Shown here piece after piece: positions 1-7,465 of a stretch of 21,930 nt of DNA. Each line of letters starts with the position of its first letter. The stretch's first letter is position 1. Source of the stretch: an uncultured Lachnospiraceae bacterium (GTDB taxonomy: Bacteria; Bacillota; Clostridia; Lachnospirales; Lachnospiraceae); assembly GCA_910583815.1 (NCBI GenBank), contig CAJTZB010000023.1:1-21930 (forward strand), read 5' to 3'. The notes beneath the pieces were generated by a model. The model saw only the letters and a program-made list of their open reading frames with translations, had not been told where the DNA came from and ran no database searches. A program made the position numbers and the translations under genes.

Positions 1-31
1 GGGCTTTTGGCACCCTAATCCTTAATAAAAT

Positions 32-55
32 AAAAAAATCCGCATGATAAGCGGA
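32..55 (-). terminator. Intrinsic terminator of the SAM riboswitch
   Basis: On the minus strand a TCCGC/GCGGA stem (51-55 and 39-43) closes a 7-nt loop and is followed by seven U residues (32-38). It sits 23 nt beyond the riboswitch P1 stem, as expected for the terminator of an S-box expression platform. The regulated gene must start beyond position 1. Confidence 0.85.
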
Positions 56-77
56 CCTGATGTTAAATTACCAAATC

Positions 78-195
78 CTCTTATTGTTCGAGCCGTCCTA
101 AGACAGCACATGCTCGCTCAACTTGGCACCTTTCCGGTATGACGGGGTTGCCGTGATTTCATAGAGTCTTTACTCTCCATCACTCTGAATAAGAG
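78..195 (-). ncRNA. SAM-I (S-box) riboswitch
   Basis: Read on the minus strand, this is a SAM-I aptamer. P1 is formed by CTCTTAT (189-195) pairing with ATAAGAG (78-84). It contains the conserved TATGAAAT kink-turn region, ACGGCAACC (146-156 area) and AAGGTGCCAAGTTGAGCGAGC-type core segments in the correct order. A terminator hairpin with a U-run follows at 32-55. The family binds S-adenosylmethionine and turns off methionine, cysteine or SAM genes by premature termination. The target gene lies off the left edge, so I cannot name it. Confidence 0.93.
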
Positions 196-222
196 ATTGC
201 TGATATGAAATTATGTATAGAC

Positions 223-251
223 AGTATGCTACAGATTTTGATGTTTGTCAA
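223..251 (-). promoter_or_regulatory. Sigma-A promoter driving the SAM riboswitch transcript
   Basis: On the minus strand a perfect TTGACA (-35, 246-251), a 17-nt spacer and CATACT (-10, 223-228; 4 of 6 consensus bases) lie about 28 nt upstream of the first riboswitch base. The predicted start is near 215. Confidence 0.7.
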
Positions 252-272
252 GAAGAAATTTCTTACCTTATA

Positions 273-368
273 GGAAACTGGACCGCAAAGCGCACTCATT
301 TCCAAATCCGTTTTGGGAATTTGCAATTTCTTTCAGAAATTTTTGCCACTAAGCGGCAATTTTTTATA
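273..368 (+). repeat. Intergenic hairpin repeat, copy A
   Basis: This is one of four related elements in the window (others near 16055, 17602 and 21007). The shared order is GGAAACTG, a GC-rich hairpin ending in GCGCA, an AAATCC...GGATTT-type stem, TTGCAATTT, and a last hairpin followed by a T-run. Here the last hairpin is TTGCCAC-TAA-GCGGCAA followed by TTTTTT. The element lies immediately 3' of the ABC exporter stop codon and antisense to it. The second stem has diverged in this copy (TTTTGGGAATTTG). It may help end transcription on either strand. Confidence 0.75.
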
Positions 369-372
369 CCCA

Positions 373-2172
373 TCAAGACACATTTTCCATGTAATACTGC
401 GCCTGTGCAGCAAACATTTTTGCATATATTCCGTTCTTTTTTTTCACCAATTCATCATGAGTTCCATATTCTTTGATTGTGTTTTCTGCAAAGACAGCAA
501 TTTTGTCACAGAACTTACAACTGGAAAGCCGGTGGGAAATATAAATGGCGGTTTTTCCCTTGACAAGCTGATAGAACTGACGATAAATCTCATATTCTGC
601 CACTGGATCTAGGGCAGCTGTTGGTTCATCTAAAATAATAATAGGGGCATCCTTATACAAAGCCCGGCTGATGGCAGTTTTTTGCTTCTGTCCGCCGGAT
701 AATTCCGTGCCGTGTTCATCAAAACTTTTATATAAAATGGTATCAGCACCATTTTCTAGGTGCATGGCATCTTCATATAAAGCAGAGAGTTTTAATGCTC
801 GTTCTAACCTGTCACTATCAATAGTCTCTCCAGCAACAATATTGTCTTTCAAACTGAATGCAAATAGTTTAAAATCTTGAAAAATGACTGCAAATAGAGA
901 ACGGTATTCTTCTTCGGAATATTCTCTGATGTCTTTTCCGTCTACTAAAATCTGACCTTCTGTCACATCATATAGGCGGCAGAGGAGTTTTATGAAAGTG
1001 GTCTTTCCAGCACCATTTTCGCCAACAACAGACAAATGTTCTTCCGGATTTATATGAAGATTAATATCTCGTAGAACATATTTTTCGGTTCCTGGATAAT
1101 GAAAACATACATGCCGAAATTCAATTTCATGATTTCCTTCTCTTATTGGCTCATTTCCATTTCTCATTACATTAGGATATTCTAAAAATTTCAAAAACTG
1201 GTAAGCATAACTGCATCGTTTTGAAATATCCTGTAGTCCCGAAGTGATGGATGCCAGACTCCAATAGAGAGTGGAAGCAGAAGAAATATACATGGAAAAA
1301 TCACCAATGGTAATTTTCTTTTTCAATGCAAGGGCTCCGATATACAGATAGGAGCAGCTGTCTCGAACTGTATTTGCAAGGTCCACGCACCATGAATTCC
1401 GTCTTTGTTTTTTACCTAAATTTTTCCAGTCATTAATCCGTCTGTTAGAAAATTCTCTGGATTTATTTTCCATCATATCGGCGCTATCATAGAGGCGGAT
1501 TTCTTTCCCATATGCAATATCCGAAAGCTGGTAAAATACATAACTACAGACTCTGTTGGATTTAGCAAGCTTTTTAAATACATCTACTTTAAGACGATTT
1601 GTTTTTGAATTCATGAACAACATAACTGCCAGTGATAAAAGCACGATAGGCAGCAGGAGGGGGCAGGAGATGATAATAATTGCAGCCACTCCAAACAGCA
1701 CTGTTGTATTTGTTAAAATATTATAAAAGGCATCTAGAATTCCAACAACTCCGCCGCTGTACCATGAAATGCCTTCCTTTGCTTTTGACATTTGGTTTAG
1801 TGCGTCAGGATTCTCCGTATGTTCAAAATCCATTCGCATGGCATGGTCAGCAAGTTTTATTTCAAAATATTCATTAAACCATTCTTTGTATAAATTCTTG
1901 AAATGGACACATATGCCATGAATCAAGCTCATAAAAAAAGTAAGCAGAATGATTGTCACTGCATATAGAATAGCAAGGCGGATATTCTCCTTTGATGAAG
2001 AATTCTTTATTATTGCAACAACTTGATCAATGAGGAGCTTTGGAAGGAAAATAGCCTGCAGTTTTGTCACCAATGTGGTGACTAGCATCAGAAAGTAGAT
2101 GATGAAAAGTCCTGGTTTTTGTCTGAATGCCGTGTTCAGCATATATCCTAATGTTTTTCGTATTTCATTCAT
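373..2172 (-). CDS. ABC exporter half-transporter (permease-ATPase), RiPP cluster, second subunit
   Basis: This 599-residue protein joins an N-terminal six-helix exporter membrane domain (about residues 1-320) to a C-terminal ATPase. The ATPase has Walker A GENGAGKTT (Lys390), a FQDFKLF Q-loop, LSGGQKQK signature, IIILDEPTAALD Walker B and a SHRLS H-loop. The reading frame opens at 2196, but that ATG lies upstream of the AAAGGAGG ribosome site that serves ATG 2172, so 2172 is the likely start. It overlaps the end of the preceding exporter by 8 nt, implying translational coupling and a heterodimer. There is no N-terminal C39 peptidase domain, so it is unlikely to cleave leaders. By position it should export the Cys-rich peptide encoded at 4161-4295; the substrate is inferred. 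Confidence 0.92.
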   Translation of the reverse strand: MNEIRKTLGYMLNTAFRQKPGLFIIYFLMLVTTLVTKLQAIFLPKLLIDQVVAIIKNSSSKENIRLAILYAVTIILLTFFMSLIHGICVHFKNLYKEWFNEYFEIKLADHAMRMDFEHTENPDALNQMSKAKEGISWYSGGVVGILDAFYNILTNTTVLFGVAAIIIISCPLLLPIVLLSLAVMLFMNSKTNRLKVDVFKKLAKSNRVCSYVFYQLSDIAYGKEIRLYDSADMMENKSREFSNRRINDWKNLGKKQRRNSWCVDLANTVRDSCSYLYIGALALKKKITIGDFSMYISSASTLYWSLASITSGLQDISKRCSYAYQFLKFLEYPNVMRNGNEPIREGNHEIEFRHVCFHYPGTEKYVLRDINLHINPEEHLSVVGENGAGKTTFIKLLCRLYDVTEGQILVDGKDIREYSEEEYRSLFAVIFQDFKLFAFSLKDNIVAGETIDSDRLERALKLSALYEDAMHLENGADTILYKSFDEHGTELSGGQKQKTAISRALYKDAPIIILDEPTAALDPVAEYEIYRQFYQLVKGKTAIYISHRLSSCKFCDKIAVFAENTIKEYGTHDELVKKKNGIYAKMFAAQAQYYMENVS

Positions 2173-4012
2173 GAAAAGCCGCCTCCTTTTTTTCATCCTC
2201 TACATAATATTGAGCCTGAAGATGAAACAGCTTTGCATAGGCTCCATTTAGTTCCAGAAGGCTTTTGTGGGTTCCATATTCTGTCAATTCTCCATCCTGA
2301 AACATTGCAACTTTGGAGCAGAACTTGGTAGAGCTTAGACGGTGGCTGATATAAATAGCGGTTTTTTCTCCGATCAGTTTGTCAAAATCCTGATACAACC
2401 GGCTTTCTGCCAAAGCATCAAGGGCAGCTGTGGGTTCATCAAGTACAACTATCGGAGCGTTTTTATATAAAGCCCTTGCTAACGCAAGTTTCTGTTTTTC
2501 GCCGCCTGATAAATCTGTCCCATCTTCATAAATAATTTTTAGTAGTTCTGTATCTGAACCCTTTGGAAGCTCTCTTATTTTTTCTCCAAGTCCCGCCTTT
2601 ATCAATGCTTGTTCCGTGCGTTTTTTATCTGTTTTTTCGGGGCTTTTCATAGAAATATTTTCATTTATTGGAAATGCAAATATTGAAAAATCCTGAAATG
2701 CTGGGGCAAAGAGATGATAGTAGCTTTGTTTATTATACTTCTTTATATTAATTCCATTAAGAAGGATTTCACCCTCCGTTGGTTCATATAACCTCAGCAA
2801 AAGCTTTATCATAGTTGACTTGCCTGCTCCGTTTAATCCAACTACAGCTAACCGTTCTCCTGCTTTGATTGTGAGGTTCAATCCCTTCAGTGCAAATTTT
2901 TCTGATTTTGGGTATTGAAATGAAACATTATGAAAAGTAAAAGAATATTCATTCCTGTCAGGGACTTGTTCTCCTTGGTCAGTTTCGTTACATTGAATGT
3001 TTAAAAAACTTCGGAAATCATCAACTTCCAAGCTTCTGGAAAACAAATTGCTGATTTCTGCCAGCACTCTTTTTAATGATTCAAACAAAGTGACAGCCGA
3101 AGTGAGATAGAGGGTAAATTCTCCGACGGTCAGCTTTTTTGATATAACGTTCTGAATTAGCCAGACATATAAAAAAATCTGCGCTGCTGCCCATAGCATG
3201 TTGTAGCTCAGTGTGGAAGAGAAGAGTATCTTTTCGTTTTCCTTTTGTGCTTTATATCTTGTTTCGTTGAGTTGCTGGTATTTTTTAAGAAGCCATTCTC
3301 TAAGGGCATACATACGTACTTCCTTTGCGGAAGCGAAGTCGGTAGCTGTTTTTTGCATGTAGTCATGTTTTCTGCCCCATGTTGCCAATGGATCCCATAC
3401 TGTTTTTTTTGCTTTCTTGTTTGCGTAATTCTGTATCATGAAATTGATAACAGCCAGAACTGCCATGACTAATACAATGACCGGACTTAAAGTACTAAAA
3501 ATTATGATTCCGGCAAGAGCAGCAACGAAATTGATGGAAAAATTTACAATTACGTGCATCATTCCTTCAATTCCTTCTCTATTTGTATTGCATGCATTGT
3601 CAGCTTTCTGGTAACAGTCCATAATATCAGCGTCTTCCAGATACTGATAATCCATGCTCATGATCTTTCTGTTCTTTTCATACATCATTTCAAAACGAGT
3701 ATGGATATACCTCCAGAATATCTCGTTCGCAAAATATGTATCCAGCATAGTTACTGAAAGCTGAATAATGGCAAACAGTACTATTAAAAAGTACAGGCTC
3801 TGGTTTGCCTGCTCATTTGTAATGAGATCTATTACAAATTTGGAGACAAATGTCCATAAATATTTCATTACGGAAGTACTTAGCATTCCCAGAGGAATCA
3901 GCAGATAAAAGAAAGGTTCATGCAGGAACATGTTTGTTAAAATATACTGCATATTGCTAAGAACTCCATATTTGTGATGATATTTATTTTGGCTGATATT
4001 TTCTTTGTCCAT
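2165..4012 (-). CDS. ABC exporter half-transporter (permease-ATPase), RiPP cluster, first subunit
   Basis: This is a 615-residue membrane-domain plus ATPase fusion. Six hydrophobic helices lie in about residues 35-330. The ATPase has Walker A GLNGAGKST (Lys398), FQDFSIF Q-loop, LSGGEKQK signature, IVVLDEPTAALD Walker B and a SHRLS H-loop. All catalytic motifs are intact, as in the partner gene, so both ATP sites could be active. The start is uncertain. ATG 4012 has AAAAGGG about 12 nt upstream, whereas an in-frame ATG at 4087 has no ribosome site and lies inside a long inverted repeat (4051-4098). A start at 4087 would give 640 residues. No C39 protease domain is present. It follows the precursor gene and overlaps the next exporter, so it probably belongs to the peptide's export system. 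Confidence 0.9.
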   Translation of the reverse strand: MDKENISQNKYHHKYGVLSNMQYILTNMFLHEPFFYLLIPLGMLSTSVMKYLWTFVSKFVIDLITNEQANQSLYFLIVLFAIIQLSVTMLDTYFANEIFWRYIHTRFEMMYEKNRKIMSMDYQYLEDADIMDCYQKADNACNTNREGIEGMMHVIVNFSINFVAALAGIIIFSTLSPVIVLVMAVLAVINFMIQNYANKKAKKTVWDPLATWGRKHDYMQKTATDFASAKEVRMYALREWLLKKYQQLNETRYKAQKENEKILFSSTLSYNMLWAAAQIFLYVWLIQNVISKKLTVGEFTLYLTSAVTLFESLKRVLAEISNLFSRSLEVDDFRSFLNIQCNETDQGEQVPDRNEYSFTFHNVSFQYPKSEKFALKGLNLTIKAGERLAVVGLNGAGKSTMIKLLLRLYEPTEGEILLNGINIKKYNKQSYYHLFAPAFQDFSIFAFPINENISMKSPEKTDKKRTEQALIKAGLGEKIRELPKGSDTELLKIIYEDGTDLSGGEKQKLALARALYKNAPIVVLDEPTAALDALAESRLYQDFDKLIGEKTAIYISHRLSSTKFCSKVAMFQDGELTEYGTHKSLLELNGAYAKLFHLQAQYYVEDEKKEAAFHE

Positions 4013-4050
4013 TTTTTTGTGATACCCTTTTGTATTTGTGAGCATTGGTG

Positions 4051-4098
4051 TATAAAATGCCATGATGACATTGGATAACGTTCTCATGGCATTTTATA
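4051..4098 (-). repeat. Perfect 15-bp inverted repeat between precursor and exporter genes
   Basis: The arms TATAAAATGCCATGA (4051-4065) and TCATGGCATTTTATA (4084-4098) are perfectly complementary around an 18-nt loop. In the transcript this would be a stable hairpin between the precursor stop codon and the likely exporter start. No U-run follows, so it is not a classical terminator. It could limit read-through or protect the upstream precursor mRNA from 3' decay. Confidence 0.85.
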
Positions 4099-4131
4099 TT
4101 GGATGTGCTAATCCTTGAAAGTATACGTGCT

Positions 4132-4137
4132 ATTATA
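4132..4137 (-). promoter_or_regulatory. Possible internal -10 element before the exporter genes
   Basis: A perfect TATAAT occurs on the minus strand 24 nt after the precursor stop codon. The hexamer 17 nt upstream (ATTAAA) is a poor -35, so an independent exporter promoter is only a possibility. Confidence 0.25.
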
Positions 4138-4160
4138 CTCAAATAACTTTCATTTTAATA

Positions 4161-4295
4161 TTAGCATTTGTCATCGTAGCAACAGCAATCGCCCTGATCA
4201 AAACCAATTGGAGAAAAATTAAAAGCCCAGTTAGTATTCTCTTTTTCAGGTCTGCTTTCACATTGGCTTTTATTTCCCTTTATTAAGACCTTCAT
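4161..4295 (-). CDS. Cys-rich RiPP precursor peptide, 44 residues
   Basis: This short gene has an excellent ribosome site, AAGGAGG at 4304-4310, 8 nt before ATG 4295, and ends in TAA at 4161. The 44-residue product starts MKVLIKGNK, is hydrophilic and charged to about residue 22, passes through WAFNFSPIGFDQG (23-35) and ends DCCCYDDKC. Cysteines are at 12, 37, 38, 39 and 44. A charged N-terminal stretch followed by a Cys-rich C-terminal core is the normal plan of a radical-SAM-modified peptide precursor (sactipeptide, ranthipeptide or clostridial Cys-rich peptide type). It lies directly between the radical SAM/SPASM gene and two exporters on the same strand, which strongly supports that role. 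The crosslink type, cleavage site and activity cannot be read from the sequence. I infer a core starting after about residue 30. Confidence 0.87.
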   Translation of the reverse strand: MKVLIKGNKSQCESRPEKENTNWAFNFSPIGFDQGDCCCYDDKC

Positions 4296-4333
4296 AAACC
4301 ATTCCTCCTTTCCTTGGAATTGAAATATCTATC

Positions 4334-4355
4334 AATAACCTTTGATTAGGTTATT
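4334..4355 (-). repeat. Hairpin in the maturase-precursor intergenic region
   Basis: Complementary arms AATAACC (4334-4340) and GGTTATT (4349-4355) surround an 8-nt loop, upstream of the precursor ribosome site. No U-run follows on the minus strand. It could be a stability or processing element that uncouples precursor from maturase levels. A perfect TATAAT also occurs on the minus strand near 4380 without a recognisable -35. Confidence 0.4.
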
Positions 4356-4394
4356 AATTTCAACTAGTAACAATTGCAATTATATAAATAGGGA

Positions 4395-5699
4395 CTATAG
4401 GTAATCATATGAAAGCATTATATCATGTTGCAGTCTCGCAACTCGCTCTCGGCATACAGAGTCATTGTGGTTTAACATTTTTTCAAAATAGCATCCACCC
4501 ATACATATAGGCAATAAATTACAATTCTTGCATTTCTCCTCTATTTCCATATTCAAAAATTGCATATTAGCATCATTAAACATCTGACCTATGAAGACAT
4601 TCCCAACTGTTTGATTATTGTGTCCAATAAGGTGTGCGCATCTATAAAAATTGCCATCTGGATCAATGATTAAATTCCTTATTCGGCTTAGGCCGCATGA
4701 CATATAACTTGGTTTACGAATGGATGTTAATAAACTTGTTTTTACATCTAGAGATTTTAATAGATCAGAATATTCTATTTTAAAATCAAAAAATTCATTA
4801 TTACTAAAACAGCTCGTATCTATAAAATTGCATACATTTGAATAGTTTTTTACTGCAGCTAGGTACACGCGTATTTTTTCTTTTAATCCATAGTTAACAA
4901 AAAGTAATTTTGTTAGCTCAAGAATATCCTCTTTGTTGTCTTTGTCGATGTTCATTCGTACATGGACTTTCATAATGTCGCTGATCTCACATATGTTTTT
5001 TATAACGGTGTTAAAAGTGTCTTCCTTAACTCCTTTACGCTTTGCATATATTTTAGCCATGCCGTCCATTGGGATTTGTACGTTGGTAATATTATATTTT
5101 TCACATAACAATTTTGCTGTTTGATAATCTAATAAATAGCCATTTGTTAATATATCTGCCTTATATATAATACTTCTTTTTTTACATAAATCCATAAGCT
5201 TCTTTGAAATTACTTCTATTATGTCAAGTGCGAGAAGTGGCTCCCCGCCATACCACGAAATATATAATTCTTTTAATTCTTCATTCATTTGACTTGCTAC
5301 ATATGTAATCAGTTGGTTTATTACTAAATCAGACATTTTTTTTGATTTAGTGGCCTGAGATTCATAACAATAATAACATTTATAATTACATAGCATAGTT
5401 GGTGCAATTGTTAATCTGATTTTTGATGAATGGAAATCAAAACGTATACCTTTATTATGGATTATGATCCAATTAAGTTCATCAAATTCTCGTTCTACAA
5501 TAAAACCATTCTCGTATAAAAGATTTTTCAAATCTCTATCTTCATTTTTAGCCGTATCTTCTGCATAGTTTTCTATGTTATTTAAAAAATTCAAGCTGTA
5601 GGAGTCAAAAGATGAAACGGATCCACTGAAAGAGTTATAATATATTTGAGCGTTATCTACATTTCCTATATAAATATTATAATTAGACTTTTTATACAT
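4395..5699 (-). CDS. Radical SAM/SPASM RiPP maturase
   Basis: This 434-residue enzyme probably installs thioether or related crosslinks in the Cys-rich peptide encoded just downstream. The N-terminal 75 or so residues lack cysteines and fit a precursor-recognition region. A radical SAM domain follows with the [4Fe-4S] motif C-NYK-C-YY-C (Cys104, 108, 111), then WYGGEPL (SAM-binding GGE motif). The C-terminal SPASM region carries extra cluster cysteines, including Cys354, Cys390, Cys393, Cys399 and Cys403 (CKNC...CMGGC). The frame opens at 5705, but AGGAG is only 3 nt from that ATG and 9 nt from ATG 5699, which I prefer. Its length and layout fit Cys-rich peptide radical SAM maturases of Clostridia (CcpM-like, named from memory). 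It is first in the cluster and has its own promoter. Confidence 0.92.
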   Translation of the reverse strand: MYKKSNYNIYIGNVDNAQIYYNSFSGSVSSFDSYSLNFLNNIENYAEDTAKNEDRDLKNLLYENGFIVEREFDELNWIIIHNKGIRFDFHSSKIRLTIAPTMLCNYKCYYCYESQATKSKKMSDLVINQLITYVASQMNEELKELYISWYGGEPLLALDIIEVISKKLMDLCKKRSIIYKADILTNGYLLDYQTAKLLCEKYNITNVQIPMDGMAKIYAKRKGVKEDTFNTVIKNICEISDIMKVHVRMNIDKDNKEDILELTKLLFVNYGLKEKIRVYLAAVKNYSNVCNFIDTSCFSNNEFFDFKIEYSDLLKSLDVKTSLLTSIRKPSYMSCGLSRIRNLIIDPDGNFYRCAHLIGHNNQTVGNVFIGQMFNDANMQFLNMEIEEKCKNCNLLPICMGGCYFEKMLNHNDSVCRERVARLQHDIMLSYDYL

Positions 5700-5732
5700 T
5701 TTCATTTACTCCTTTATCTATGAGTTGTTATT

Positions 5733-5761
5733 ATTATACATATCTTAAATATAAAAGTAAA
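5733..5761 (-). promoter_or_regulatory. Promoter of the RiPP cluster
   Basis: On the minus strand TTTACT (-35, 5756-5761), a 17-nt spacer and a perfect TATAAT (-10, 5733-5738) precede the maturase gene by about 30 nt. The DNA further upstream (5762-5800) is a very AT-rich stretch of T-runs separated by GTA or ATG. Confidence 0.7.
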
Positions 5762-5859
5762 TACAAAAAAACATAAAAATACAAAAAATACCAAGTTCCC
5801 TTTCAAAATTTTAAATGTTTCGATATTTTTGCTAGGATGTATGCTGGTATTTACAAAAA

Positions 5860-5893
5860 GTTTATATAAACGTATCTGGAAATGTGTTATACT
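5860..5893 (+). promoter_or_regulatory. Possible promoter and 12-bp palindrome before the sensor kinase
   Basis: The perfect palindrome GTTTATATAAAC (5860-5871) lies just upstream of an extended -10 element, TG-T-TATACT (5885-5893). No good -35 is present at 17 nt, so the promoter may be activator dependent. Transcription from here would begin near 5900, beyond the GTG at 5884 where the kinase frame opens. Confidence 0.4.
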
Positions 5894-5979
5894 TTTTTAA
5901 ACGGCTTTGGGCAGCGTTGCTTCACATTTTGCAGTTGCCTCAGGTCATAGATGCTATGCTTTGGAAAGGGAGATACGGC

Positions 5980-7461
5980 ATGGATTTACGTCATAGGCTG
6001 CTGATTGCTTTTTTGATTATTATATTTCTGCCATGTTGCATGATTGGGACAATTGGCGGAATTATTCTGACGAATCAGGTAAGATCTATAGAAGAAACAT
6101 ATCATATCGAAACAGACAGCTGGCAGGTCATTGTGGAGCCAATTCAGATTCTGAACCGGATGACAAGAAGCAGCTTTAATGAGCTTTGTACTGTGGCGGA
6201 ACGGTATCCTGAAAAGCTGGAGAACCTTACAGTGCTCAATGAGTTTAATGAAGAACTGAAAAAGAGGTTTTCCTATCTGCTGGTGATGCGGGGACAAGAG
6301 GAAATTTTTGTTGGGGAAGAGAATCTTTATGCGGGCATCAAAGAAAAGCTTCCCATTGGCGCAAGTTATGATGCGGCATATGACGGAGGGCTTTATATCG
6401 GCGGGGATATGCCGTTTCTTTTGAAGCTTCAGACATTTACCTTTGCAGATGGAACACCAGGAAGCTTCTATATTATAACGGATGTCAATACTTTGATTGT
6501 AGTGCTTCGTAAGACAGTAATGCAGGGTGTATTTTACGGAATCCTTACCATGATATTTACGGCATTTATCCTTGTAGCATGGCTGTATCAGGGGATTTTA
6601 AAGCCGTTGAATGCGCTGAAGAAGGCGACAAGGCAGCTTCAGGAAGGAAATTTGGACTACACATTGGAAGAAAATATTTCCGATGATGAAATTGGGCAGC
6701 TCTGCAAAGATTTTGAGGAGATGAGGGTTCATTTGAAAGAGCAGATTGAAATCCGCATACAATATGAGCAGGAGCTAAAAGAACTAATTGGAAATGTTTC
6801 TCATGATTTAAAAACACCATTGACAGCAATCAAAGGCTACGCGGAAGGGCTTAGGGATGGTGTTGCAGATACGCCAGAGAAACAGCGCCGTTACCTCCAG
6901 ACTATTTATGCAAAGGCAGATGATATGACGACGCTTGTAGATGAGCTTTCATTTTATACAAAGATTGACACAAATAATATGCCATATCAGTTTGAACATG
7001 TCCTTGCCAATGATTATTTCAGCGACTGTGTAGAAGAAAATAAGGTGGAACTGGAGCTGAAAAGCATCCATATCAGCTTTTTCAGTGATTTAAGTGCAGA
7101 TACGCTTGTCCTTGCTGACAGAGAACAGATACGGCGCGTTATGAACAATATTATCGGAAATGCAGCAAAGTATATGGGAGAGCAGACGCAAGGAAGCATT
7201 AAACTTCGTTTGCTGGAAGAAAAGGAATATATCCGGGTGGAGGTGGAGGATAACGGAAAAGGAATTGCCGCCAAGGATCTTCCATATATTTTTGAGCGTT
7301 TCTTCCGCGCAGATCAGTCCAGAAATTCTCGACAAGGAGGCACCGGACTCGGGCTTGCAATCGTAAAACGTATTGTGGAAGAGCACGGAGGAACCGTGCA
7401 TGCAGAAAGCGAAGAGGGAAAAGGAACAACCATTTCATTTACACTAAAAAAGATTAAATAA
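5980..7461 (+). CDS. HAMP-domain sensor histidine kinase
   Basis: This is a membrane sensor kinase of 493 residues. One helix is at about residues 7-30, an extracytoplasmic sensing region spans about 31-180, and a second helix lies at about 183-203. These are followed by HAMP (about 200-252), HisKA with H-box NVSHDLKTPLTA (phospho-acceptor His275) and an HATPase_c domain with NIIGNAAKY, DNGKGI, ERFFRAD and GGTGLGL boxes. All catalytic boxes are intact. The frame opens at GTG 5884 and has another ATG at 5956. I chose ATG 5980 because AAAGGGAG sits 8 nt upstream, the product then begins MDLRHRL just before the first helix, and a likely promoter overlaps the earlier start. It pairs with the regulator downstream. 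The signal is unknown, and the sensing region has no recognised motif. Confidence 0.93.
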   Translation: MDLRHRLLIAFLIIIFLPCCMIGTIGGIILTNQVRSIEETYHIETDSWQVIVEPIQILNRMTRSSFNELCTVAERYPEKLENLTVLNEFNEELKKRFSYLLVMRGQEEIFVGEENLYAGIKEKLPIGASYDAAYDGGLYIGGDMPFLLKLQTFTFADGTPGSFYIITDVNTLIVVLRKTVMQGVFYGILTMIFTAFILVAWLYQGILKPLNALKKATRQLQEGNLDYTLEENISDDEIGQLCKDFEEMRVHLKEQIEIRIQYEQELKELIGNVSHDLKTPLTAIKGYAEGLRDGVADTPEKQRRYLQTIYAKADDMTTLVDELSFYTKIDTNNMPYQFEHVLANDYFSDCVEENKVELELKSIHISFFSDLSADTLVLADREQIRRVMNNIIGNAAKYMGEQTQGSIKLRLLEEKEYIRVEVEDNGKGIAAKDLPYIFERFFRADQSRNSRQGGTGLGLAIVKRIVEEHGGTVHAESEEGKGTTISFTLKKIK

Positions 7462-7465
7462 TCCA

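Noticed and set aside
2165..4012. Lantibiotic-type bifunctional peptidase-exporter (C39 domain).
   Set aside because: The N-terminus lacks the conserved Cys and His motifs of C39 peptidases and goes directly into membrane helices.
4300..4302. ATG seven bases upstream of the precursor start as an alternative start.
   Set aside because: It is out of frame, gives only ten codons, and is too close to AAGGAGG.
5884..5979. GTG-initiated N-terminal extension of the sensor kinase.
   Set aside because: No ribosome site before the GTG, a likely -10 element overlaps it, and ATG 5980 has a good ribosome site just before the first helix.
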